From: a virus | DNA length: 38,380 nucleotides | Strand: one strand, 5' to 3' | IMG/VR virus record: IMGVR_UViG_3300023115_000051 | Coordinates: 1-38,380 of that record | Shown: positions 29,186 through 37,539 of the stretch, in pieces | How the letters are laid out: each line of letters begins with the position of its first letter | Numbering within the stretch: the stretch's first letter is position 1 | The notes under the pieces: model-generated | Told to the model about the DNA's origin: nothing | The model's input: only the letters and a program-made list of their open reading frames with translations | Database searches by the model: none | Program-made: the position numbers and the translations under genes

Positions 29186-29333
29186 AGAACGGCTGCTTCA
29201 TCTTTACGACCCAGATGATTTGATAGAGGCGTTACAGATTTCAGCAGAGGATATACTTGACAGGTTTGAGGATAAACTCCTACGAAAGCTAGACAATTTT
29301 CAAGAAGAGTTGGAGGAAATGAATGAGTATTGA
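29160..29333 (+). CDS. Small acidic conserved protein, 57 residues
   Basis: MSLTLEEIKERLLHLYDPDD, LIEALQISAEDILDRFEDKL, then LRKLDNFQEELEEMNEY. Start ATG at 29160 after GGAG, overlapping the endonuclease I end by 26 bases and the DUF3310 start by 11. The L-Y-D-P-D-D...L-Q-I-S-A-E-D-I-L-D-R-F pattern is familiar from short proteins of marine podoviruses; no function is known to me. It is the first gene after the internal promoter. Confidence 0.7.
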   Translation: MSLTLEEIKERLLHLYDPDDLIEALQISAEDILDRFEDKLLRKLDNFQEELEEMNEY

Positions 29334-29616
29334 TGACGCTACGCCTGAAGAGTGGGACAGAGTTAGAACTGTCAGCGGAAAACTGTACCACCCACAGGAT
29401 AAACACAACTCTGTGACACAGCCCGATCACTACAACAAGGGATCAATAGAAGCCATCGAAGCAATCAAGGCGTCCATGCACCCGCAGGAATACAAGGGGT
29501 ATCTCAAGGGCAACTGCCTGAAGTACCTTTGGAGGTACGAGTACAAGAACGGCGTAGAGGATCTCAAGAAAGCACAGGTCTACTTAGGCTGGTTAATCAA
29601 GGAGGTAGGCCCGTGA
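29323..29616 (+). CDS. DUF3310 protein
   Basis: 97 residues: PDHYNKGSIEAIEAIKASMH and GYLKGNCLKYLWRYEYKNG, followed by EDLKKAQVYLGWLIKEV. These are the hallmarks of DUF3310 (Pfam PF11753), often named phage nucleotide kinase although the activity is not well proven. It sits among nucleotide-metabolism genes just upstream of the ribonucleotide reductase. Start ATG at 29323; the gene end GTGA overlaps the next start. Confidence 0.88.
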   Translation: MSIDDATPEEWDRVRTVSGKLYHPQDKHNSVTQPDHYNKGSIEAIEAIKASMHPQEYKGYLKGNCLKYLWRYEYKNGVEDLKKAQVYLGWLIKEVGP

Positions 29617-29873
29617 AAGTAGTAGAAGGTAAGTTTGGTAACAAAGATCAAGAGAAGGACGAAATCACAACATCAGAGTTTCTGTCTGCGTTTGTAGTCA
29701 AAGCACTAAAACACGAGGAAGAGGGGCGGAAGGTAAAGGTAGCTGTCATTATGTACGAAGACGGTGAGATGTTTGAAGTAGCGTCCAACGAGCAGTACCC
29801 TGACGGAGTATACATGTTACTTCAGATGGCGGCACAAGCAATCATTAACGAAACGCTAGGAGTAACTGAATGA
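29613..29873 (+). CDS. Small conserved protein, GTG start
   Basis: 86 residues starting at GTG 29613, which overlaps the preceding TGA (GTGA) and follows AGGAGG. Sequence VKVVEGKFGNKDQEKDEITT, then FLSAFVVKALKHEEEGRKVK and VAVIMYEDGEMFEVASNEQY. An alpha-beta small protein without a family I can name. Coupled on both sides (its TGA overlaps the next ATG), so it belongs to the DUF3310-to-RNR translation unit. Confidence 0.65.
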   Translation: MKVVEGKFGNKDQEKDEITTSEFLSAFVVKALKHEEEGRKVKVAVIMYEDGEMFEVASNEQYPDGVYMLLQMAAQAIINETLGVTE

Positions 29874-30010
29874 AAGCAACAGACGCTACAATTAAAAGAG
29901 CATCTAACGGATACATAGTAGAGTGGTACGAAAACGACAGCTTTGTAACCATACACGCTACCTTTGAAGAAGCAGTAGCACAACTACAGAAAATCTTTGG
30001 GGAGGCATGA
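29870..30010 (+). CDS. Small protein, 46 residues
   Basis: MKATDATIKRASNGYIVEWY followed by ENDSFVTIHATFEEAVAQLQ and KIFGEA. ATGA overlaps with both neighbours (29870-29873 and 30007-30010) and a GGGGAGG site for the RNR gene in its end show it is part of the unit. The strand-strand-helix pattern with Y-x-V-x-W is common in short phage proteins. Function unknown. Confidence 0.65.
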   Translation: MKATDATIKRASNGYIVEWYENDSFVTIHATFEEAVAQLQKIFGEA

Positions 30011-31932
30011 TGGACGCATACCAACAGTACATACACAAGTCACGGTACGCTAGGTACTTACCAGATGAGAAGCGTAGGGAGACTTGGGAAGAAACAGTCA
30101 GCCGGTACGTAAATTTCTGGGGTGACGATCTGCCAGAGACTGCACGTAAGGAAGTGTACGAGGCTATCCACAGCCTAGACGTAATGCCTTCCATGCGAGC
30201 ACTGATGACCGCAGGAGAGGCACTGGAGCGCGACAACGTAGCAGGGTTTAACTGTAGTTACCTACCGATAGATCACCCGAAAGCGTTTGACGAACTGATG
30301 TACGTCTTGCTTTGTGGTACAGGCGTAGGTTTTAGTGTTGAACGGCAGTACGTACAGAAATTACCAGAAGTAGCAGAGGAGTTCCATGAAACCGATACAG
30401 TTATTAATGTGGCGGATTCGAAGATCGGATGGGCGAAATCGTTTAGGGAGTTGGTATCACTGCTCTATTCAGGTCAGGTTCCCAGATGGGACGTTAGCAG
30501 AGTACGACCTTCAGGTTCCCCGCTCAGGGTTTTTGGAGGTAGAGCATCGGGTCCAGAGCCTTTGCTCGAACTGTTCCGATTCACAGTTGACCTCTTTCGG
30601 GGAGCGGCTGGACGAAAACTTAGCTCCATTGAATGCCACGATCTTTGCTGCAAGATTGCTCAAATCGTCGTCGTTGGAGGAGTCAGACGATCAGCACTTA
30701 TCAGTCTCTCCAATCTCACAGATGACAGACTCCGACGATGTAAGCACGGGCAGTGGTGGGTAGATAACCCTCAACGTGGGCTGGCTAACAACTCTGCCTG
30801 TTACACAGAGAAGCCAGACTTTGAGGCTTTCTTAAATGAATGGACCAGTTTATATGAATCACGATCCGGTGAGCGAGGTGTCTTTTCTCGAGTGGCTAGT
30901 CAAAAGCAAGCTGCAAGAAACGAGCGACGAGATGCTACCTACGATTTTGGAACTAATCCATGTAGTGAGATCATCCTCCGACCCTACCAATTCTGTAATC
31001 TATCGGAGGTTGTTGTCAGGTCAACCGATACGCTCGCAAACCTCAAACGAAAAGTACGGATTGCGACTATCCTTGGAACTTTACAGGCTACCTTGACTAA
31101 CTTCCGTTACCTACGAAACATCTGGAAAACAAACACAGAAGAGGAAGCACTGCTTGGTGTGTCGCTGACAGGTATCATGGATCACCCCATGCTGTCAGGA
31201 AGAGGAGACAAGAATGAACTTAAGAAGTGGCTCAGAGCTATGCGACAGGAAGCCATCAAGACTAACAAGGAGTGGGCTAACCGATTGGGTATCAACGTGT
31301 CTACTGCTATTACCGCTGTTAAGCCTTCGGGTACTGTTAGTCAGTTGGTCGATAGCGCTTCTGGTATCCATCCTCGTTATTCTGCACAATACATTCGGCG
31401 TGTACGTGCAGATGCTCGTGACCCACTTTGCGCTGTCTTAGAAGAAGCGTTTGGTGAGAACCCTGAAATCATCTTAGACTACGACTCAAACGACAACCCA
31501 ATTAAGTTTAAGTTTGTAGAGCAAGATATAACTAGCCCAACCACAAAAGTATTCTCGTTTCCTATTGCCTCGCCTAAAGATGCAGTAACGGCTAATGAGA
31601 TGGGAGCTATGGAACAGCTAGAACTGTGGGAGATTTACCAGGATGAATGGTGTGAACACAAGCCGTCGATGACTTGTTACTATCGTGACGATGAGTTCTT
31701 GGAGGTAGGACAGTGGTTGTACAACAAGTTTGACAAGGTATCTGGTATTAGCTTCCTGCCGTATTCGGATCACACGTACCAGCAAGCACCGTACGAGCCT
31801 GTTGATAAGAAGACGTACAACCAGTTGGCTAAAGACTTCCCAAAGGAAATATCGTGGGATATAGAAGAGGCCAGCGACATGACCGAAGGATCACAACAAC
31901 TGGCCTGTACAGGGAACAACTGCGAGTTATGA
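30007..31932 (+). CDS. Adenosylcobalamin-dependent ribonucleotide reductase (class II, monomeric type)
   Basis: 641 residues. It matches the Lactobacillus-type ribonucleoside triphosphate reductase: PSMRALMTAGEALERDNVAG, FNCSYLPIDHPKAF (first redox Cys), LLCGTGVGFSVERQYV, VGGVRRSALISLS, NPCSEIILRPYQFCNLSEVV (active-site Cys and Glu), AVKPSGTVSQLVDSASGIHP, and the C-terminal swinging pair in LACTGNNCEL. No separate radical subunit is encoded, as expected for a B12-dependent enzyme. It supplies deoxynucleotides for phage DNA synthesis without needing oxygen or iron, but needs cobalamin from the host. It is the last gene of the rightward arm; its stop overlaps the end of the converging small gene. 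Confidence 0.93.
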   Translation: MMDAYQQYIHKSRYARYLPDEKRRETWEETVSRYVNFWGDDLPETARKEVYEAIHSLDVMPSMRALMTAGEALERDNVAGFNCSYLPIDHPKAFDELMYVLLCGTGVGFSVERQYVQKLPEVAEEFHETDTVINVADSKIGWAKSFRELVSLLYSGQVPRWDVSRVRPSGSPLRVFGGRASGPEPLLELFRFTVDLFRGAAGRKLSSIECHDLCCKIAQIVVVGGVRRSALISLSNLTDDRLRRCKHGQWWVDNPQRGLANNSACYTEKPDFEAFLNEWTSLYESRSGERGVFSRVASQKQAARNERRDATYDFGTNPCSEIILRPYQFCNLSEVVVRSTDTLANLKRKVRIATILGTLQATLTNFRYLRNIWKTNTEEEALLGVSLTGIMDHPMLSGRGDKNELKKWLRAMRQEAIKTNKEWANRLGINVSTAITAVKPSGTVSQLVDSASGIHPRYSAQYIRRVRADARDPLCAVLEEAFGENPEIILDYDSNDNPIKFKFVEQDITSPTTKVFSFPIASPKDAVTANEMGAMEQLELWEIYQDEWCEHKPSMTCYYRDDEFLEVGQWLYNKFDKVSGISFLPYSDHTYQQAPYEPVDKKTYNQLAKDFPKEISWDIEEASDMTEGSQQLACTGNNCEL

Positions 31933-32106
31933 CATAAACAGTATGGAGTAACCCTCGTGTTTGCCTACGTCCTCTGGCTTGTCTTTCGGGTCATGGGACG
32001 TAGGTATTCCTTCCTTCTGCATTTTCTTGATGCGATCTTTGGAACGCTGACACATAGAGTGGTAGTCAATAGATGTGTAACTTACTGTGTGGTCTTTGTC
32101 TTTCAT
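31927..32106 (-). CDS. Last late-arm small protein, 59 residues
   Basis: MKDKDHTVSYTSIDYHSMCQ, RSKDRIKKMQKEGIPTSHDP, KDKPEDVGKHEGYSILFMS. Start ATG at 32106, with AAGGA 7 bases upstream and the ejection protein stop 10 bases before it. Its end overlaps the end of RNR by 6 bases on the opposite strand. Charged and soluble; the opposite-strand frame from 31957 is unlikely. Carries a 9-bp inverted repeat. Function unknown. Confidence 0.6.
   Translation of the reverse strand: MKDKDHTVSYTSIDYHSMCQRSKDRIKKMQKEGIPTSHDPKDKPEDVGKHEGYSILFMS
31964..32004. repeat. Inverted repeat at convergent junction
   Basis: CCTACGTCC (31964-31972) and GGACGTAGG (31996-32004), perfect 9-bp arms with 23 bases between. 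It lies where the two arms meet, inside the small minus-strand gene. It could end or stabilise either transcript; there is no T-run. Confidence 0.5.
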
Positions 32107-32116
32107 TGGTTAGTCC

Positions 32117-34816
32117 TTAGTCAATGTAATCTTCAAACAAACGCTCGCCAGTAGTCATTCTACTGATCCTGTCAATATTAGCCAAGCCGGGAGCGTATGT
32201 TCTTAAAGCCCTAAGCGCAGGCAAAGCTGCGTCTTCTTCTCCTGTTGCTAATCTTTCAGCAGAAGAAATAAATCCACTTCCAAGAGTAGCTGCCGCTTCC
32301 ATTGGAGCAGGAACTAAACTTACTGGCTTACCTCCGTACTGCTCTGATCTAATGTTTACAAAACCGCTAGATAAGTTAGAAGCTAGTTGATTCATTGTTG
32401 CGCTAGTAATTCCTTCTGGTGTTAGCACATCTTCTACGTCTTTATTCTTGGATAAATCCAAAGTTTTTCTGGCGTCATCCCAAACACCGGCAACAACACC
32501 AAACAAACCAACGTACTTTGCTGAGTTAAGCATTGCGTTCTTAGCTGCTTGCGAACCTTCTGCTGTATTTAAACCAAGCCTTTGCGCCTTCAATAAATTT
32601 AATCCAATGTCTTCTCTTATGCTGTTCATTTGACGATTCATGTACGTCAACATGCTGTAAAACATACGAGCATTAGGATTATCGTGAAACGCTTTAGGTA
32701 AAGAACTAGCACTAACTGGTTGCCATTTGTTTAGTGAAGCACCAGCAAAGTTAATCAACCATTCGCTGTTTAAATCCCCTTTCTTTAAAGCGTTTACAGT
32801 CGCTAAAAACTCGCTGTCTGTAAGCCCCCGCATCCCGTCGTGTTTACGTAGCTCTTCTAAATCTTTTGCTTTGCCACTCTTGGCTAGATTCATGCCACGT
32901 TTAATTGCACTATTAGTAAGTATCTCTTGTCCCATACGGTTAACAGTAGACACGCCGCTAATTTTGTACAGCGCCTGTCCTGTTACGTCTACTGCTTGAG
33001 CAAACCTCGGTAGTCTAATAAAATTAAACTTGTCGGCTGAATCAGACACAGCACGTTTACCTGTGTTTGCTAGTTCTCCCATAAAGTTTTGATCTAGTCC
33101 TAACTTCTCGTTCCCTAACCAACGGTTTGTATCCATGTTAACTTTCGGAATAACTTTACCAAGAACAGGCGTTGTTCCTAGTTCGTCTAACGCAACTTTG
33201 ATAGTTCTTAAAGTAGCAGGACCAACTGTTTGCGCCCATGCTTTGATACCGTTTTGATAAATAGGGGCAGTAATTCCTTCAATAAGGTTTAGCGCAGCGT
33301 TCAAAGGATTAGCAAGCAAAGCAGAAGAAGTCAAACGTCTAGCAATAGCACCAGCAGCATCACCTCCTTTTTTAGAAGCAATAATTTGTGAACGTAATCC
33401 GTTTCCTAAATTACTAGACACCGCCTTGGCTCTTTCCATTGCGTCAGTCTTAGACATACCTTTCGCTAAATACTGTTGACGCGCTTCTTTCCTTGCTTTT
33501 AACTCAATCATTTTAATAACGTAATTTACACGACCTTGAGTTTTTTGCGCGTCCGGTAACTTAAGAGCTTTGCCCCCTTGTTCAAGAACTAATTGTCCTG
33601 TCTTCTCGTCTATTAAACCAAACCGACGAGCTAACACACGGGCTGTCATAACATCTTCAGCCATTTCTTTAATTGCATCAATAGGATTGACGTAATCAGA
33701 AGGTGTCATAACTACTGCGTCTTTGCCACCAATAACGCCTTTGGTTGGAAAGTAATCAGGTGAACCTTTAACAACATCCATTGCTTGAAGTGTTTTAATT
33801 TGTTCTTCAACTTGTTTTACAATAGCTTGTTCTTCAGGTGTTTTAGCAGCAGAATTAAATGTGTCCCAAGTAACCCTTTGGTTCTTAGCAATACTTCTGT
33901 TCATTCGTGTACTAAGAAGTTTTAACTGTGCGTTGTCTTCAAATAGCTTGTAAGCGTCAGCAAACGTGTTTTCAAAAACATTGTCTAACTCTCGACGCTC
34001 GTGACGAATCATTGTCTCTGCGTCTTCGGCAAGTTTTGCTGCTCTTTCTCCTACGTTTTTAACAAGCCACTGACGAGTGCCTAGCAATACGTTACCAATA
34101 ATGCCACTAGCTTTTTCTGGTTCAACAGTTTCTTTAAGCATTCTCTGGTCATCAGGATCGACGCGCCGTGTTGTACGCCTTTGTGTACTCGTGTCTACTT
34201 CAAAACCGGGTTTAGATTTTTCAGTAGCTTTAGTTACTTCAACAAAGCCCTCGTCACCTCCGATAAAAGACGTTGGTTGTTCTACTACTTTACCGTCTTT
34301 AACCGTTACTCGTGGTTTATCTGGAACGCCTTTTGTAAGATAAGCTCCAGCAGCGCCTCCAATACCAGCGCCTAAGCCGCCACCAAGTAAAGCCCCTGTT
34401 ACTCTGCCTTCGTCTTCTCCAGACAAAAACCCGTAAACAGCACCTTCAACAGCACCCAACGCTGCCGCTTTTTGTGCACGTTGAACAGCCGTTCCTGCTT
34501 GAGCTATCTTAGCTACGCCCATGCCCGGAATAAATAAACCAGCCGTTATACCAGCGCCTGTAATAAACTTAGATGCTCCAGGATTTTTACGCTCAAAGTA
34601 CCGCAGTTCTCGTCGTGAACCTTCTATAGCTTTAGACCAGCTATCAGATTCACCAGAAGCAAGACGCGCAACAGCATCAAGTTCGTCGCCAATACCAGCA
34701 GCAGACTCTAAAAAATCAATAGCCCCTGCTCGTAAAGAACTGTACTCTGCTTTTGGTTTTCCAAACTTACTACGCCGTGAACGTCTACGTCTGCGTCGTT
34801 CTCTTTCTTCGCTCAT
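32117..34816 (-). CDS. Large ejection-type internal virion protein
   Basis: 899 residues. Very basic start (MSEERERRRRRRSRRSKFGK), then glycine-zipper hydrophobic stretches (FITGAGITAGLFIPGMGVAK, VTGALLGGGLGAGIGGAAGA at about 145-165) able to enter membranes, followed by a long helical body (for example AERAAKLAEDAETMIRHERR, KARKEARQQYLAKGMSKTDA). Place in the genome (end of the tail/internal protein set) and features agree with T7 gp16-like or other ejection proteins that line a channel for DNA entry. There is no transglycosylase signature. Its ATG overlaps the preceding gene by 4 bases. Confidence 0.75.
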   Translation of the reverse strand: MSEERERRRRRRSRRSKFGKPKAEYSSLRAGAIDFLESAAGIGDELDAVARLASGESDSWSKAIEGSRRELRYFERKNPGASKFITGAGITAGLFIPGMGVAKIAQAGTAVQRAQKAAALGAVEGAVYGFLSGEDEGRVTGALLGGGLGAGIGGAAGAYLTKGVPDKPRVTVKDGKVVEQPTSFIGGDEGFVEVTKATEKSKPGFEVDTSTQRRTTRRVDPDDQRMLKETVEPEKASGIIGNVLLGTRQWLVKNVGERAAKLAEDAETMIRHERRELDNVFENTFADAYKLFEDNAQLKLLSTRMNRSIAKNQRVTWDTFNSAAKTPEEQAIVKQVEEQIKTLQAMDVVKGSPDYFPTKGVIGGKDAVVMTPSDYVNPIDAIKEMAEDVMTARVLARRFGLIDEKTGQLVLEQGGKALKLPDAQKTQGRVNYVIKMIELKARKEARQQYLAKGMSKTDAMERAKAVSSNLGNGLRSQIIASKKGGDAAGAIARRLTSSALLANPLNAALNLIEGITAPIYQNGIKAWAQTVGPATLRTIKVALDELGTTPVLGKVIPKVNMDTNRWLGNEKLGLDQNFMGELANTGKRAVSDSADKFNFIRLPRFAQAVDVTGQALYKISGVSTVNRMGQEILTNSAIKRGMNLAKSGKAKDLEELRKHDGMRGLTDSEFLATVNALKKGDLNSEWLINFAGASLNKWQPVSASSLPKAFHDNPNARMFYSMLTYMNRQMNSIREDIGLNLLKAQRLGLNTAEGSQAAKNAMLNSAKYVGLFGVVAGVWDDARKTLDLSKNKDVEDVLTPEGITSATMNQLASNLSSGFVNIRSEQYGGKPVSLVPAPMEAAATLGSGFISSAERLATGEEDAALPALRALRTYAPGLANIDRISRMTTGERLFEDYID

Positions 34817-36360
34817 TCTGCTGTTCCTGCCCGACGCGCTGCCATAGCCTGCACATTCCTTTTATATCTTTCTTCTAAAGGCTTCATAAACGGAAAACCT
34901 TTTTCTTTCCGGTACAAAACAGGCTTGTTAGAAGGCTCTTCGTCCGTTACAGGAATCTCAATAAACCCGTCTTCTTCAAGTTCATCCATAATTTGAGTAA
35001 GAGACATTTGGCCTTTTTGAAATTCGCCGTACTCTTCCATAATTAATTCTTGTTCTTCTGAAGTGTACATTGACAAACGAATATTTTCTTCGTCTGTAAT
35101 AGCTTGAGCAGGAGCTTGCGTTACGTCAACACCAGCAATTACAGCTTGCTGTCTTCGCTTATGCTCTTCAACTAGAGTATCTCTCGCCATCCGTCTGTAC
35201 TCTTGCTTCTCTTCGGGATCTAACTTGTCGTAATCTTCTTGATCTTCTGCAGCAAGTTGTTCGGCTAAATCTTTTTCGTCGTTTCTGTCAGGAACAAACG
35301 TGTCAATCCTAATTCTAGCCTCTTCAATTACTCTTTCGTCAGCTAACTTTTTATCTTCAGCAGCTTCCCAATCGTTAAGAGTAGCTCTTTCGTTTCTATT
35401 TGATATTAAACGATTTAGATTCTCTTCCATTTTAGAAGCTGTTGTTTTAGCTCCGGTTCCTCCAACCCATTCTTTATTTTCAGCATCCCAGTGCTTTTCA
35501 ATGTACTCAACGTACTGTTGGTTCATTGCCTTTAGCTCGTCGTCTTGTAAACCTTCTGGTAAATTTTCAATACGAGAAGTAAAGTCCTTGTTTAAAGGCT
35601 CTTGGTTTTTAAGGATGCTGTTGTCTCGGAAGTCTTGCATTTCTTGTTGAAAACGCAACTCTGAAGAAACAAAATCTTGCACTTGTTCTGCGTACAACGA
35701 AGGAACAGTTTCTAGTACAGCATCTAAGTTTTCTTGTTTGCCGCTTTTAATTGCAGCTACAATTTTTGCTCTGTTGTTTCCAATCCACTCCGCAGACTCA
35801 AGTTTTTTTAAATCAAGTGCTTGGCGCGCTGCTTCAATTTTTCTGTTGGTGTACTCTGTGTTAACGTCAGAATCTTGTTGCAAACGAGTTTGTTGTGTTT
35901 TTAACGAGTTAACCATTCTGTCAAAATCTTGTTGACTAATAGGAGCTAACCCTCTTTGAGCGTAACTTTGGTTAATCCTGTCTCTTAAAGCATTAGTGTC
36001 TTGTAATTCGTTGTCTATACGTAAAAGAGCATCTACAGAGCGAGTCTGCTTGATGCCTTGTGCATTAGGTATCTGCGCTTGTAAATCATAAACTTGATTC
36101 AAGTAAAACATTTTTTCTTTCATTGTTGTAGCAGACTGTGCTTGAGCTTGTAGTTGATTTATTTGTCTAGTTAGAGCAGACACATCACCCTGTTGAGCAG
36201 CAGCATTAGCTTGACGCATAGTAGTCATGGACTCATCTAAACGCGCCATTTGTTCCCGCTCTCGTCTACGTTCAGCAATCTGTCCACCAAGATCAAACAA
36301 ACCTTGCCCAAAAGAAGGCTGGGTTAAACCTTGAATAAGTCCTTGTCCAAATCTAGCCAT
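34813..36360 (-). CDS. Coiled-coil internal virion protein
   Basis: 515 residues, nearly all helical and rich in Gln, Glu and Asp: MARFGQGLIQGLTQPSFGQG, FDLGGQIAERRREREQMARL, INQLQAQAQSATTMKEKMFY, many further heptad-like stretches, and a basic C-terminal end (RYKRNVQAMAARRAGTAE). The glycine-rich start followed by long coiled coils fits podovirus internal proteins of the gp15 type. It lies between two other ejection candidates. Start ATG at 36360 after GGAG, about 8 bases. The assignment is from order, size and composition only. Confidence 0.7.
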   Translation of the reverse strand: MARFGQGLIQGLTQPSFGQGLFDLGGQIAERRREREQMARLDESMTTMRQANAAAQQGDVSALTRQINQLQAQAQSATTMKEKMFYLNQVYDLQAQIPNAQGIKQTRSVDALLRIDNELQDTNALRDRINQSYAQRGLAPISQQDFDRMVNSLKTQQTRLQQDSDVNTEYTNRKIEAARQALDLKKLESAEWIGNNRAKIVAAIKSGKQENLDAVLETVPSLYAEQVQDFVSSELRFQQEMQDFRDNSILKNQEPLNKDFTSRIENLPEGLQDDELKAMNQQYVEYIEKHWDAENKEWVGGTGAKTTASKMEENLNRLISNRNERATLNDWEAAEDKKLADERVIEEARIRIDTFVPDRNDEKDLAEQLAAEDQEDYDKLDPEEKQEYRRMARDTLVEEHKRRQQAVIAGVDVTQAPAQAITDEENIRLSMYTSEEQELIMEEYGEFQKGQMSLTQIMDELEEDGFIEIPVTDEEPSNKPVLYRKEKGFPFMKPLEERYKRNVQAMAARRAGTAE

Positions 36361-36374
36361 TGTTTTTCTCCAGT

Positions 36375-37508
36375 TTAACCCATAGCCCCAGACAACAATC
36401 CTGTACCAGCCTGTCCAATCAAGTTAGCTTGACCAAGACCTGCACCCAACAGTGCTTCAAGACCTGTCATCTTAGCTTCACCAAACAAACCAGCGCCGTA
36501 CAACTGACCACGCTGTTGCAAACCAGCAGCCGCCAGACCTTGCTGTAGCGCGTTCAACGCCTGTGCCTGCGGTATGTACGCCCCTGTCAAAGCACCAAGA
36601 CCCATACGTTGCTGTGCTTCTTGTAGGCCCATACGACTTGTCATCAAACCTTCGCCTGTCTCTAGCGCCTGTAGTGCTGACAGTTGCTGTGCAGCTTCTA
36701 GAGCTTGTCGCTGAGTCGCAATGTTAGAACCTAACTGTCCGTAAGTAGCACCGATGTCAGCCGCTTGTAGTTGCTCTTGTTGCGCTTGAGTTATAGCCAT
36801 AAGAGCCGCTTGATTTTGAGCTTCCTCTTGCGCTTTAGCCATTGCTAGTTGCTCTGGAGTACCTCCGTACATCGCTGTCTGTACACCACCACGACCTTGG
36901 GCAAACAGACGCTCTTCTAGTTCAAGCCGCTGTCTCTCTTCTTCACCAAGCTGTGTAGCCCTAATACGGTTGTACACATCTTGTTCTCTAGCACCCATAG
37001 GCATACCGACTTGACCCATGAACTGACCGCCAAGACCAAACGCCTGTTGTGCTGCTTGTTGTTGACCAGCGAGGCCAAAAGGTGTAGCGCCTAGACCAGC
37101 ACGACCAGCAGCTAAAGCGTCTTGTGCAGACTGCCCAAGTACTTCGCTTCCGTACGGACCACTAGAAAAACGCTGTCCTGCTACGTTTAACAACTGATTA
37201 GCAACAGCACTTTCTTGACCGCCTAAACCTATGTCAACGTTGCCACTCTCGTCTACGTTAAGTCTACCGCCCATACCAGTAGTTACAGTAAACGGTCTAA
37301 AGGCAGACTGCGTAAGAGCAGCTTCAGCTATTGGATCAACAGCAGTGTAAGCCTGTTGTCCCACATCGCCTAACCTGTCGTAAGCGTTCTTAACCAACAA
37401 TAATCCAGCGCCACCCATAGCTGCACGGCCTGCGTTATTAACGGCTTGAGTAGCGGCATTGGTTAATAAGCCAGTTCCAAAGTTTATAATAGGATCATAC
37501 CAAGCCAT
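36375..37508 (-). CDS. Ala/Gln-rich internal virion protein
   Basis: 377 residues: MAWYDPIINFGTGLLTNAAT, AAMGGAGLLLVKNAYDRLGD at the start, a short beta part (FRPFTVTTGMGGRLNVDESG), then Gln/Ala/Gly-rich helices (GLAGQQQAAQQAFGLGGQFM, ATYGQLGSNIATQRQAL) ending LIGQAGTGLLSGAMG. The hydrophobic N-terminus and Gln/Ala-rich helices resemble gp14-type internal proteins and related proteins of marine podoviruses. It follows the tail tube B gene, as in T7 (gp12 to gp14). The AGAGG site lies 7-8 bases upstream. Confidence 0.7.
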   Translation of the reverse strand: MAWYDPIINFGTGLLTNAATQAVNNAGRAAMGGAGLLLVKNAYDRLGDVGQQAYTAVDPIAEAALTQSAFRPFTVTTGMGGRLNVDESGNVDIGLGGQESAVANQLLNVAGQRFSSGPYGSEVLGQSAQDALAAGRAGLGATPFGLAGQQQAAQQAFGLGGQFMGQVGMPMGAREQDVYNRIRATQLGEEERQRLELEERLFAQGRGGVQTAMYGGTPEQLAMAKAQEEAQNQAALMAITQAQQEQLQAADIGATYGQLGSNIATQRQALEAAQQLSALQALETGEGLMTSRMGLQEAQQRMGLGALTGAYIPQAQALNALQQGLAAAGLQQRGQLYGAGLFGEAKMTGLEALLGAGLGQANLIGQAGTGLLSGAMG

Positions 37509-37539
37509 TAGTAAGTACCTCTTTTTTTATTATAATTCA

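Noticed and set aside
31957-32154. Plus-strand hydrophobic frame with GTG start after RNR
   Set aside because: A GGAG precedes it, but it is antisense to the charged minus-strand frame and the tail of the ejection protein; its hydrophobicity follows from being the complement of charged codons.
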